64,000 nucleotides of DNA from Rhodanobacteraceae bacterium. Lineage in GTDB: Bacteria; Pseudomonadota; Gammaproteobacteria; Xanthomonadales; Rhodanobacteraceae. The translations under genes were made by a program, and so were the position numbers. This document shows, one piece after another, positions 1-8,484 of the stretch (its first letter is position 1; every line of letters starts with the position of its first letter). The stretch covers positions 79,897 through 143,896 of the forward strand of contig SCQS01000066.1 of assembly GCA_004299705.1 (NCBI GenBank), written 5' to 3'. Under the pieces are notes generated by a model, which saw only the letters and a program-made list of their open reading frames with translations, had not been told where the DNA came from and searched no databases.

Positions 1-198
1 ACGTGGAAGGGATCGCATGTGTACCACGTCCGCGTTCCGCGCCTGACGTTCGACAAGCAATTTCTGGACGAGATCGGTCCGTTCCGGATTCCGCGTTCGC
101 GACCACGTTCTGTCAACGGCATGAACCTGATCGAGGAAATGGCGCCGAAGCGCAAGGGCGACGGCGAGAGGGCGGACAGCGATGATTACATCGAGTGA
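1..198 (+). CDS. C-terminal end of a gene cut by the window edge
   Basis: Frame 1 is open from the first base to the TGA at 196-198 and gives the last 65 residues of a protein ending in SDDYIE. The tail is basic and then acidic and shows no motif I recognise. It stops 6 nt before the TraI-like gene on the same strand, so it is probably the preceding gene of a transfer operon. A TraD coupling protein often neighbours this type of traI, but nothing visible proves that here. Confidence 0.55.
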   Translation, partial: TWKGSHVYHVRVPRLTFDKQFLDEIGPFRIPRSRPRSVNGMNLIEEMAPKRKGDGERADSDDYIE

Positions 199-204
199 GC
201 TGAC

Positions 205-2163
205 ATGATCGTCAAGAACAGGCTGGTGCTTTCAGCATTCCTCGTCTACACGTTCTGGTACGTGTTGCTGTTCCTCCTGCTTTCTTGGCGGCACGGCGTC
301 ATGCCGATCTGGATAGTTACCGATTACCCGCTGTCGCTGATCGTGATCGGCTGCGGCGCTGGCGCGGGGCTTCTGCTTACCTTCGGTGCCACTGCCATTC
401 GCATGCACCAGCGGGAAGCCATCGTCCGGCACGGTGACTCGCTGCGGGGTGCGAATTCATCGCTCGGTGAGCTGCCACGCATGCCGGTGACGCCGGCGGC
501 ACACCTGATCTCGGCCGAGCGCCACCTCGAGGCCATGCACCATCGCAAATGGTGGGCGCTGATCGCGCGCGAGCATCCCGCGCACGCGGAAGCCCTTAAT
601 GCCGTCATGCGAGTCCTGGCCACAGAGCCGAAGCTGCCTGCCTCGCCCGTCCCGGGTGGACACGGCGGCCGCACGCTGATCGAACACAGCCTCGCCGTTG
701 CAGACAGCATCCTCAAGATGGGTCGCGACTGGCGCTACACCGGCCAGCGCACGCGGCAGGGCGAGCTGCAGGTCGGTCTCATGGACACCAGCAAGGACTA
801 CCACGCCTTCGGGCGCGCGGACGTCGGGCTGCTGGCGCTGGCGGGCCTCGCCCATGACATCGGCAAGCTCTCCTGTTACAAGCCGACCGGCAAGGCGAAC
901 GGGCGCACCGTTCCCGTCACGGAGGTAAAGCCCAACCACGACACGGAAGGCGCGAAACTGTTGCGCTGCGTGCCGGAGATTTTCGCCCTTCCCTACCATG
1001 ATCGCCGCGCGCTGCTGCTGGCTGTCGGGTTCTACCACCACGCGGGTTCAATTTCGCTGGCGGAGAACATCGACGACAGGATGCGATCGCTGACCGAGCT
1101 GCTGATCGCCGCCGACGTCGCTGCCGGTGTCGCGGAAGGCGATGCACAGGCCGAGGCTGCGGCTGCCGACATCGAAGTGGAACGCGAAAGCGAATCGAGC
1201 CAAGCTCCATTCTCCGCGCCGACCAAGCCGGAAAAGCCGAAAACACTGCTGGATGATCCGGACTTGCCGCGCGAGTTGTCACTGTTCCTGAAGGTGCTCA
1301 GCGATCCGAACGCGATCGGCGCCGACGTGTCAGTCCAGATGGACAAGATCGGATACAAATACGACGGAAACCTCTGGCTCAAGGAAGTCCTTGTGATGGC
1401 CAAGCTCCCATCGCTTCCGGACATCACCGACGTCGAGATTTACTCCACGTACAAGACGGCTGACGACACTCCGACCCCATTCAGTCGCGCCCTACTCGCG
1501 CAGCTCGCCGACCGCAACCTGCTCGAGCGGAAGTTCGAGGGCAAGATTTACCCACCAGCGCGCGCGATGTTCAGTGTGCAGGTGGACAACAAGAAAAAAA
1601 GCACCATCAAGGATGTGTTCATCGTCAACGCGAACATCCTGCCATCCACGGCCAGACTGCCGGATGGCAAGAAGATGGAGATCGTTGGTGCGCGATGGAA
1701 AGACAAAGCGCCGAAGAACGCGGCGCAGGCATCGCTTCCTGGTCTGCCCACTGCAGAGGAAAGTGCGGCGGAAGATTCGGGCTTTACGGACCCAGACGCC
1801 GAACCAAGTGCCACGAATACCCCCGAGCAGATGGATCTCGTCATCCCGAAACCGGAAGCACCCACGCCGCATCCGGCCGGAGAGGCACAGGCGGAGCAGC
1901 CCGTCTCCAGCCAGGAGTCCACGCCGGCGCAGGAGCCGGAACCGGTGTCGCCGCGGCAGGCGCTCGAAAGCCTCGTCGACTTCCTTACGAAGGCATCCAC
2001 GAACCTGGAACGCCGCACCATCGGCGTCCAGACGTACCTCATCGTACCGGCCGATGCCTCGGACCTGATTGAAATGATCGACCAGGTGAGAGCGCTGGTG
2101 CCAGACAAGGCGATCGCCAACATGGGGCGCGGACGCGCGGTGCTGGTGCCGAGCCAGGCATGA
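205..2163 (+). CDS. traI: TraI_2-like HD-domain transfer protein (candidate MobH relaxase) with membrane anchor
   Basis: 652 residues. Two hydrophobic segments lie near residues 8-28 and 38-62. A central HD-type region follows, with HGGRTLIEHS near 153-162, LAHDIGKL near 215-222 and FYHHAGS further on, the order expected of the TraI_2 domain of MobH relaxases. After an acidic, Pro/Glu-rich linker the C-terminal part (YPPARAMFSVQVD and onward) resembles the winged TraI_2 C-terminal domain. MobH relaxases nick oriT and lead the strand into the recipient. The membrane segments are unusual for a relaxase, so a membrane-bound HD-domain homologue is the alternative. It is tightly linked to the genes on both sides. 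The family assignment comes from motif order only. Confidence 0.6.
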   Translation: MIVKNRLVLSAFLVYTFWYVLLFLLLSWRHGVMPIWIVTDYPLSLIVIGCGAGAGLLLTFGATAIRMHQREAIVRHGDSLRGANSSLGELPRMPVTPAAHLISAERHLEAMHHRKWWALIAREHPAHAEALNAVMRVLATEPKLPASPVPGGHGGRTLIEHSLAVADSILKMGRDWRYTGQRTRQGELQVGLMDTSKDYHAFGRADVGLLALAGLAHDIGKLSCYKPTGKANGRTVPVTEVKPNHDTEGAKLLRCVPEIFALPYHDRRALLLAVGFYHHAGSISLAENIDDRMRSLTELLIAADVAAGVAEGDAQAEAAAADIEVERESESSQAPFSAPTKPEKPKTLLDDPDLPRELSLFLKVLSDPNAIGADVSVQMDKIGYKYDGNLWLKEVLVMAKLPSLPDITDVEIYSTYKTADDTPTPFSRALLAQLADRNLLERKFEGKIYPPARAMFSVQVDNKKKSTIKDVFIVNANILPSTARLPDGKKMEIVGARWKDKAPKNAAQASLPGLPTAEESAAEDSGFTDPDAEPSATNTPEQMDLVIPKPEAPTPHPAGEAQAEQPVSSQESTPAQEPEPVSPRQALESLVDFLTKASTNLERRTIGVQTYLIVPADASDLIEMIDQVRALVPDKAIANMGRGRAVLVPSQA

Positions 2164-2179
2164 AAAGGAGAAGATGAGC

Positions 2180-2782
2180 ATGTCATCCATCAACATCGAA
2201 ACCCGTGACGGCTGCGTGCTTGCCAAGGGAACGCTCACCATCTCCGCGATCAGTGGCGTCAGCGCAATGGCGCCCAAGGGATCGGTGCTCGACACGGACC
2301 TCGCAAGAATGGCCGGGGTTGATCTCGCAGCGGGCCTTCCTGCTGATGTGGAAAGTCTCAAGGCCAAACTGCGCCTCGAGATCGAAAGGACAATGAACGC
2401 CGCACCAAGCGATGGCACCGATCCGGAGCTACGCAAGTGGCTCGCACTTGGACGCCGCGGCGCTTCATCGAACGCGCTCGCCGCATTCCTTTCCGAGCGT
2501 TCTGACATCGCCGACCTCTGGGACAAACGCGCCCATCCCAGCGATCCCGATGATCTCTGGAGATGCCGCCGGCTGCTCGAGGAAGTTCCGTCACTGCAGG
2601 CGCCGTTCCGTGCGCGCGCAGGCTCGCTCTCCCCGGTCTGGGCACGCCTCGTTGCCGCGTGGGACGACCTCTGCGCGACGATGGACGCCGAGGCGCCAGA
2701 ATGGGGCGAAGGCAGAGGCAGCGCGCCGATGACGTACGCCAAGATGAGAGCCATCATCGACGCCGAACCGCAACACGCCTGA
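2180..2782 (+). CDS. Hypothetical protein following the TraI-like gene
   Basis: About 200 residues, soluble, with no recognised domain. The AGGAG at 2166-2170 lies 9 nt from the ATG at 2180 and only 3 nt from the ATG at 2174, so the second ATG is preferred. The middle has a helical stretch (residues about 75-130) with DLWDKR and DPDDLWRCRRLLEEVP. It is probably co-transcribed with traI. Confidence 0.65.
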   Translation: MSSINIETRDGCVLAKGTLTISAISGVSAMAPKGSVLDTDLARMAGVDLAAGLPADVESLKAKLRLEIERTMNAAPSDGTDPELRKWLALGRRGASSNALAAFLSERSDIADLWDKRAHPSDPDDLWRCRRLLEEVPSLQAPFRARAGSLSPVWARLVAAWDDLCATMDAEAPEWGEGRGSAPMTYAKMRAIIDAEPQHA

Positions 2783-2879
2783 CCGTCAAGCGACACCTAC
2801 GGCGCGCGACGCGCTCAACTTGTTGGATAAGAATCTCGCCTTCTCGGCGTCAGAATTGCCACGCAACAGCCAGTGCAGA

Positions 2880-4706
2880 TCACGACGCGTTGTTTCTTAG
2901 ATGCGATGGCAGGTGGCCAACAATCACGCGGCGCGACACCTCGTCGGCGTGGAAGTAGATCCTGAACTGGCGTGTCTCGTGCCTGCCGCTGTTCCCCTGC
3001 AGGTGCATGTCGAGCGGAACCCGGCGTCCCGCCCAGGACACGTGGTAGGTTTCGGCGTGCCGGCTCTCTGGCCCGGCACCGGTTTGGCTGCAGCTCAAGT
3101 GCTCATCGCGCAGGAAACGCTGCCACGTTTCTTGCGCGTCGGCGTTACCGCCGAACTTCATTGCCCAGTAGGCATCGCGCAGCGCTTCCAGCGATCGGTA
3201 CACCAAGCCGGGGTCAGCGAAATTGCTCTTGCGCGCGGCGCGCAGCGCCCGCGGCACCACGACCACACGATCATCAAGCGCACGGTGCGCCCACGTACCG
3301 AGGTCCGCGAGCGTTGCTGGAATCGCTGGCACGTCCTCAACAGCGGTGATCGAGGGCGCGCCTAGGGCCGCCACCGCGGCATCACGTTCGGTCTCGGCCG
3401 CGTGCAACGCTTGGCGAAGCGTGTCGACCTGTGCGGCGTAACCGCTCGCCTTGGCCTGTAGATCGGCGCAGCGTGCTTCGAGTTCAGCAATACGCCCATC
3501 GGTGGTTCCGCCACCGACGACAGGCGCTTCATGGTTCGCGGATGCCAGCGCTCCCGCGAGCTCCATCTTCACCCGCTTGATATTCGCGCGTTCCCGTTCA
3601 AGCGATGCACGCGCCGCGTCGCGCTGCGCGACAAGATCGTCTTCACGATCCCGCCAGCGGCGTTCGTCGCGCTTTCGATCTGCAGCAATCTTCGTCTCAC
3701 TGGCCGTGGTTGCGCCTTCGGCAGCCTCAAGCGCGACCATCATTCCAATGTGTTCTTTCAGTTGCCTCGCCGTCCACTCGAACAACGCGGATTCGAGCGA
3801 GTCACCAACCGGCTTTTCATCGTCCCATTGGCTCGCAAACTGTTTACGCTCAATCGCCGCGGAGACCGCCTGCCACAACGGCTCAGCCTCGGCGCGGGTC
3901 AATCCCAGCCATCCAAGCGTGACACCGTCGATTGCAACCAGGTGATCGTCAACTTTGGCCTCGGCGTCGGATTCGACACTTACCAAAGCGACGGCGACGT
4001 GCACCATGCAACGGCGGTGCGCTACGGGCAGGACATAGTTCCCTACAAGAATCGTGCACTGTTCGTCATCGACATTGAAGACACCGCCAACCGCCATTTC
4101 GAGTAGCGCGTCACCGACCACTTCGGCCTGGCGTATCCCTACTCCGCTGTAGGAATGGAGCACTCGTTCCGGCGGCTTGATGCCGCAGGCGGAAAGCAGC
4201 GCATCTCCAACGGTCAGCATCAAGCCGCGCATTTCCCGTACAGGGAAAGTTTCGCCGCCCCACGGCCGAAGCAATACCTGCCCGGTCAACACAGGGGCAG
4301 CGGTCTCCATTTCGCGCACGCGAGGACTGCGACCACTTTCCATCCACCGCTTGAATGAAGCGTTGTCTTCGGGCGATAACAGGGTGTGTAGTTTTCGTCC
4401 CAGCTCACCGAGCTCCCCTACCAACAGGGGCCATGCTCCATGGACCAGTGCGGGCAGATCGTCGTTCCCGTCCAGAACCACATCCTCGCCAGACTTCACG
4501 ATCAAGACGAAGCGAGTCTTGCTCGTCCCGGGCAACCAACCTGACTCCGGCGTGATGGCGTGGCTGCGGCACCACTCGCGTACGATGTCTTCGGCTTTTT
4601 CGCTCTGAAGGTCGGCGAGAAGCATCTCGAGGTACGGCAGTGCCCGGCGAGCCACATGGCCACCATTCCCATGGCGCTTCCCGCGCTTGCGCTTCTTCCG
4701 GCCCAT
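2880..4706 (-). CDS. Large coiled-coil protein with a compact C-terminal domain
   Basis: 608 residues. It starts with a very basic tail (GRKKRKRGKRHG), then a globular N-terminal part to about residue 320, a coiled coil rich in Glu, Arg and Ala at about 330-460, and a C-terminal domain at about 480-608 ending in RIYFHADEVSRRVIVGHL. That strand-rich ending recalls small RelE-like folds, but this is an impression only. A GGAG lies about 8 nt before the ATG. It is isolated and convergent with the gene at 2180-2782, so it has its own promoter. Function unknown; a nucleic-acid sensing or defence role would fit the architecture. Confidence 0.6.
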   Translation of the reverse strand: MGRKKRKRGKRHGNGGHVARRALPYLEMLLADLQSEKAEDIVREWCRSHAITPESGWLPGTSKTRFVLIVKSGEDVVLDGNDDLPALVHGAWPLLVGELGELGRKLHTLLSPEDNASFKRWMESGRSPRVREMETAAPVLTGQVLLRPWGGETFPVREMRGLMLTVGDALLSACGIKPPERVLHSYSGVGIRQAEVVGDALLEMAVGGVFNVDDEQCTILVGNYVLPVAHRRCMVHVAVALVSVESDAEAKVDDHLVAIDGVTLGWLGLTRAEAEPLWQAVSAAIERKQFASQWDDEKPVGDSLESALFEWTARQLKEHIGMMVALEAAEGATTASETKIAADRKRDERRWRDREDDLVAQRDAARASLERERANIKRVKMELAGALASANHEAPVVGGGTTDGRIAELEARCADLQAKASGYAAQVDTLRQALHAAETERDAAVAALGAPSITAVEDVPAIPATLADLGTWAHRALDDRVVVVPRALRAARKSNFADPGLVYRSLEALRDAYWAMKFGGNADAQETWQRFLRDEHLSCSQTGAGPESRHAETYHVSWAGRRVPLDMHLQGNSGRHETRQFRIYFHADEVSRRVIVGHLPSHLRNNAS

Positions 4707-4826
4707 GTCTTTCTCCGCCGAGGTCGAAGGGCACTGTAATACCGAACGCGCGACCCGCGCAGCTACGATTTGCGCAATTTCATGCGCAGCGTGGCCAGAA
4801 ACGTGGGCGAGGCAAAATCCCCTGCG

Positions 4827-5081
4827 CTAAAGGTAAGTCACCACGATCACGCCGGCTCCGCCATGCCCACGCTGAGGATTCACGACACGCACAACGCGTG
4901 GTGGCGAGTCGAATCGCCGGGTCTGCGGCATGCCCACAGTGGGCTCGACGGACAAGGTGCGGACGGTGGGCGTTTCGACGGCACCTGAGAAGGTGATCTG
5001 TCCGGTCGCCCGCGCGGGTGCGGCGGGCAGCGTAGCCACGGCCGTGAGGCCGACAGCAATGCCAAGCCACGCGCCACGCAC
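4827..5081 (-). CDS. Small exported protein
   Basis: 84 residues read from a GTG that lies one base after the TAA of the upstream gene. An N-terminal signal peptide is clear (hydrophobic run GIAVGLTAVATL, then APARA as likely cleavage site), followed by ATGQITFSGAV, which is reminiscent of the first strand of fimbrial subunits but too short to assign. It is the last gene of the operon that begins at 11329. Confidence 0.5.
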   Translation of the reverse strand: MRGAWLGIAVGLTAVATLPAAPARATGQITFSGAVETPTVRTLSVEPTVGMPQTRRFDSPPRVVRVVNPQRGHGGAGVIVVTYL

Positions 5082-5082
5082 T

Positions 5083-5397
5083 TTACGCCCCGAATGCGCT
5101 CCGGCTGATCCCGAGCTTCACCAGCGCCAGATTGTCGAGCAGGTAGGACTCATGGGGCACGATGTGTGCGGCGATGAACCGCAACTCGCGCGCGCTGTTG
5201 TCGTGCTGAGATACCTTGTCGGCCAGGGCCTTCTTTGGATCGCCACCGGAATAGTTCGCGCCCTCTGGAACGACATCGCCGAGGGTCTGTGCGCTCGCCG
5301 CGTACTTGTCGCGCCGCTGCTCGTGGAATTCCGCCTGCTTGATGCAAAGCTCGCGCAGCTCTACCCCTTCCACAGTCACCTTAAGACCTTCGATCAC
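5083..5397 (-). CDS. Hypothetical cytoplasmic protein
   Basis: 104 residues from GTG at 5397, chosen because AGGAGAG lies just upstream of it; a longer reading would need a TTG start. Charged and largely helical, with no membrane segment or known motif. It sits between the bactofilin and the small exported protein in the same operon. Confidence 0.6.
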   Translation of the reverse strand: MIEGLKVTVEGVELRELCIKQAEFHEQRRDKYAASAQTLGDVVPEGANYSGGDPKKALADKVSQHDNSARELRFIAAHIVPHESYLLDNLALVKLGISRSAFGA

Positions 5398-5435
5398 GGT
5401 TTTCTCTCCTGCCAATCGCGCGAACTACGCCGGCG

Positions 5436-6026
5436 TCAGGCCGCCCGGCTGTTCCGCGCGGCGGCGAACGCGGCCGGGCCATCAGCCTGTCCGTCCGCCA
5501 CGGAAGCCACGGGACGCTCGCCCATCGCTTCGCGCACAGCGTGGGCCGCGGATTCGCCACAACGCACCACGCCACCCTCGATCGTCGCACCAGCGTCGAT
5601 GCCGAGGCGCTCCGCGGTGATCGAGCCGTGCACGATCGCCGTCCGGAACAAGCGCACCGCGCGGCCGACGATGTCGCCGTGCACTTCGCCGGCGATCATC
5701 ACGATCGGCGCCGTGACGTTGCCGCGCACGTGGCACGTCTCGCGAAGAAGGGCCATGCGCGACGTGCCCGTTACGGTGACGTTGCCTTCGATGTTGCCGT
5801 CGACCAGCGCGCTGTTCTTGGTTTCCACCGGGCCACGGATCGTGGTGCTCGAGTCGATGACCGCCTTGATGCCGAGCGCATTGCGCCGGTCCTTGTGCAC
5901 CGGAGCAACTGATGGAACGGCCGTGCCGCCGCGACCGATCATTTCGGCCGGGTCACGGGGAGCCACCACGACTTCCGCCGTGGCTTCGTTTTGGTTGCGC
6001 CGAAAAAGCGCCAGGAAATTAGCCAC
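5436..6026 (-). CDS. Bactofilin-family protein
   Basis: 196 residues starting at GTG 6026, which overlaps the end of the upstream gene and is preceded by GGGAGG. After a short basic tail (FLALFRR) the body consists of repeated strands typical of a bactofilin right-handed beta-helix: VIDSSTTIRGPV, SALVDGNIEGNV, CHVRGNVTAPIV, AGEVHGDIVGR, HGSITAERLGI. Bactofilins polymerise without nucleotide and act as membrane-associated scaffolds. Finding one inside a plasmid operon with envelope proteins suggests it organises an envelope-spanning structure. Confidence 0.75.
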   Translation of the reverse strand: MANFLALFRRNQNEATAEVVVAPRDPAEMIGRGGTAVPSVAPVHKDRRNALGIKAVIDSSTTIRGPVETKNSALVDGNIEGNVTVTGTSRMALLRETCHVRGNVTAPIVMIAGEVHGDIVGRAVRLFRTAIVHGSITAERLGIDAGATIEGGVVRCGESAAHAVREAMGERPVASVADGQADGPAAFAAARNSRAA

Positions 6027-6684
6027 AGTTGATCCTCCCGATTGGCCATACCGTATGTGCCTGCAGCATCTCTGCGCCCGCCGACCCTGCCGCGGCGCGG
6101 GTCGCGTCGGCACCCATGCCGTTCTGCTCTGCGGCGAGCTCGCGCACCTGCTTCACCAAGTCGGCGTTGCCGGTGGCTTCGGCCTGCTGCAACAGGGTTG
6201 CGATGTCGGTACCGTTCGGCGTTGCCGCCGTGGGCACCTGTGTCGCGACGCCATACCCGGCGTACACGATGTAATTCCCGCGCGGCGCGCCATGCGCAGC
6301 CGCGGCCGCACAGACGCCACCGGGGATCTCGAAGCGATGACTCCACTGCGCAGGCAGCGGACCCACGAAGTAGGCGTCGGGCGTCGAGCCAACCTGCCAG
6401 CCGTTCGGGGTGGCATAGCCGCCCTGGTAGCCGGTCGGCTGCCCTGTCGCAGCCGACACGGGGAGCACCGCGACGTAGATGGCACCGGTACGGCCCACGT
6501 CGCTCGGCGACACGGCCACCGCCGCCTCGATCACGTCCACGCAATCGGACGGGTTGGTGCTGGCGGTGTCGGCGCTGCACTCGGCGGAGTTCTGCGCAAC
6601 CCGGCCGGTCGCCTCCTGCGCAAGTGCCGGGAGAGCCGGCGCTGCGAGCGCGAGAACGGCCAGGATTGCGGCCAGCGCGCGCAT
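6019..6684 (-). CDS. Exported protein of the same operon
   Basis: 221 residues with a strong signal peptide (RALAAILAVLALAAP, then ALA-QE). The mature part contains two Cys near the start (SAEC, SDC), two more later (GVC and the C-terminal INCG), and helices near the C terminus. The start overlaps the stop of the upstream gene, where GTG at 6687 and ATG at 6684 are adjacent; the ATG is used here. Likely periplasmic. No family recognised. Confidence 0.6.
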   Translation of the reverse strand: MRALAAILAVLALAAPALPALAQEATGRVAQNSAECSADTASTNPSDCVDVIEAAVAVSPSDVGRTGAIYVAVLPVSAATGQPTGYQGGYATPNGWQVGSTPDAYFVGPLPAQWSHRFEIPGGVCAAAAAHGAPRGNYIVYAGYGVATQVPTAATPNGTDIATLLQQAEATGNADLVKQVRELAAEQNGMGADATRAAAGSAGAEMLQAHTVWPIGRINCG

Positions 6685-7541
6685 CACGGTACCTTCGCGC
6701 CCACCGGCAACACGACGGTCTTGCCGGATTCCGTCTTGAACACCGCGCCGTCCTTCAGGATCGCAACGAGATGCGCGCTCGGCGAGTGCTTCACGATGTA
6801 GCGAACCTTGGGCTTGGCGTCCTTCGCATTGGCCAACGCCTGCTGGGCGGCGGCCGCTTCCGCGGTGGCCTTGGCCAGCGCACGGGTCAGCGCTTCAATC
6901 TGCGCCTGCTGGTCGACGGTAGCCGCGGATGCCGGAGCGGCTTGCTCGGGCGCGGCCCGCGCCGGCGCTGCAGGGGCGGGCGTCGTGGCAACTTGCGTCG
7001 GCGGATACACGGCGGTGACAGCGGGGTTCTTCGTCGGCGCGTACACAGGTGCCGCGACGGACGTCGCGACCGTGGTCGCGGGAGAAGCCGGTGTCGCTGG
7101 TACCGCCGGAGCAGAGGTGGCCGGTGCCGTCGCGGGAGCCGGCGCTGACGCCAAGGGCGTTACCGAAGGCTGGTAGACGACGGTCTGGGTCGGCAGCGCT
7201 TCCGGCTTGGCGGCGGGCGCCGCTGCTGGCTTGGCAGGCGCGGCGGGCACGGAGGTCGCGATCGCCTGAATGCTCGCCAAGGCTGGGTTGTCCGGGGTGG
7301 CACGATGGCGAAGATGCGTGATCGACACGCCGGCGCCGACCAGAATGACGACCGCCACGCCCAGCATCATGAGGTTGCGGCGTTTGTGGTTGGCCTGCCG
7401 CGCCCCGGCTGGCTGGACGATCTGCTCGGCGTCGTTCGGGGCCCGCCGCCCATCGGCGTACTGGTCTGCCACCACATCGTCGATTTCCGCGCTCATCGCG
7501 GACTCGGCCAATTCTTCTGGGTACCCTGCTGGATCTTGCAT
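6684..7541 (-). CDS. Single-pass inner-membrane protein with long Pro/Ala linker
   Basis: 285 residues: an acidic cytoplasmic N terminus of about 55 residues, a basic stop (NHKRRN), a transmembrane helix (LMMLGVAVVILVGAGVSI), about 110 residues of Ala/Pro/Thr-rich linker, a short coiled coil (residues about 205-240), and a C-terminal globular piece with VAILKDGAVFKT. This plan of membrane anchor, periplasm-spanning linker and small domain resembles TonB/TraB/IcmG-type envelope-spanning components of secretion or conjugation systems. No sequence family is certain. Confidence 0.6.
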   Translation of the reverse strand: MQDPAGYPEELAESAMSAEIDDVVADQYADGRRAPNDAEQIVQPAGARQANHKRRNLMMLGVAVVILVGAGVSITHLRHRATPDNPALASIQAIATSVPAAPAKPAAAPAAKPEALPTQTVVYQPSVTPLASAPAPATAPATSAPAVPATPASPATTVATSVAAPVYAPTKNPAVTAVYPPTQVATTPAPAAPARAAPEQAAPASAATVDQQAQIEALTRALAKATAEAAAAQQALANAKDAKPKVRYIVKHSPSAHLVAILKDGAVFKTESGKTVVLPVGAKVP

Positions 7542-7624
7542 GGAACGTCACCCGGTTACGTTATACGTGTTACTCATGATAGCACGGCGACCCAAGCCCC
7601 AGCCGCCGACCGATTACGCGATGC

Positions 7625-7900
7625 CTACGTCCGTTTCGTGGATTTCTGACCGACCGTGGGGATCACGGCGCTGCGCGGCAGGAAGTTCCGCAGCAAGGTC
7701 ACATGTGCGCCCCAGAACACCTGCCCGCTCTTGTGCACGATGCTGGCGCTGAACGACCACACCCAGCGGATCAGCGTGCCGATCATCTTGAACACCCACA
7801 AGACCAGGGCACGGGTGGGCTTGAACAGCAGCATGATGAGGAACACCACGCCGACCAGGATGACCGTGCTGGTAAGGCCGGGAGGAATGTGGGGGTGCAT
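7625..7900 (-). CDS. Small membrane protein
   Basis: 91 residues starting at ATG 7900, which shares bases with the TGA of the upstream gene. Two hydrophobic stretches (STVILVGVVFLIMLLF and ALVLWVFKMIGTLIRWVW) are followed by an amphipathic tail. It is probably an inner-membrane partner of the other envelope proteins in this operon. Confidence 0.6.
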   Translation of the reverse strand: MHPHIPPGLTSTVILVGVVFLIMLLFKPTRALVLWVFKMIGTLIRWVWSFSASIVHKSGQVFWGAHVTLLRNFLPRSAVIPTVGQKSTKRT

Positions 7901-8484
7901 CAGAGCCACCTGCGGGCGACACGCGCGAGGTTCCGCGCGGACCCGAACGCCACGGTGACGTCGGGGGATGCGGCAAGTCCGCGCCAGCGGCGCCACCAGC
8001 CCGCGCGGGCATCGGGCAACCAGACGATCCCATGGTTGGCGCGCAGGGCTGCCATCTGGCGGGTCACCTGGGTCCGGGCGTGGAGGCAACGGTCGGACTC
8101 CTCCCACGTGTGGAACGACTTGATCTCGACGGGCATCCGGCGCTCCGCGCGACCCGCCACGATGTCGATGTCGCCAAGGCCCGGCACGGGCAACCCCAGC
8201 GCGACGACGTTCACGCCAAATTTCGGCAGAACATCGACAGCCTCACGCGCCGCTCGGTCCTCGACGTCGCGGCCATGGAACCGCGCGCGCACCGCGCGCA
8301 GCGAGTGCACGCAGACGATGAGCGCAACCAGGACATAGGCCCCGACCAGCCACTCGAGGCGGCCCGGCAGCCTGGCACCGGACAGCGTGAGGTAGCCGAT
8401 CGCCAGGACGCTCACCAGCATGACAACGCCGATGAGCGCCTGTTCGGCGATCGCCGCGCTGACCCGGGAGCCATGGCGCGTCAC
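7900..8484 (-). CDS. Membrane-anchored NERD-like nuclease-domain protein
   Basis: 194 residues from GTG 8484, overlapping the preceding stop (GTGA). Two transmembrane helices near residues 15-60 are followed by a soluble domain with VEDRAAREAV, LGDIDIVAG and MPVEIKSFHTW. The order D-I-D followed by V-E-I-K is the signature of the PD-(D/E)XK-like NERD domain found in membrane-linked nucleases and conjugation proteins. It is predicted to act on DNA at the inner membrane. Assignment is by motif. Confidence 0.6.
   Translation of the reverse strand: MTRHGSRVSAAIAEQALIGVVMLVSVLAIGYLTLSGARLPGRLEWLVGAYVLVALIVCVHSLRAVRARFHGRDVEDRAAREAVDVLPKFGVNVVALGLPVPGLGDIDIVAGRAERRMPVEIKSFHTWEESDRCLHARTQVTRQMAALRANHGIVWLPDARAGWWRRWRGLAASPDVTVAFGSARNLARVARRWL

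Noticed and set aside
5436..6113. Longer reading of the bactofilin gene from 6113
   Set aside because: The extra N terminus is Arg/Cys-rich shadow of the overlapping exported-protein gene, and a good ribosome site precedes GTG 6026.
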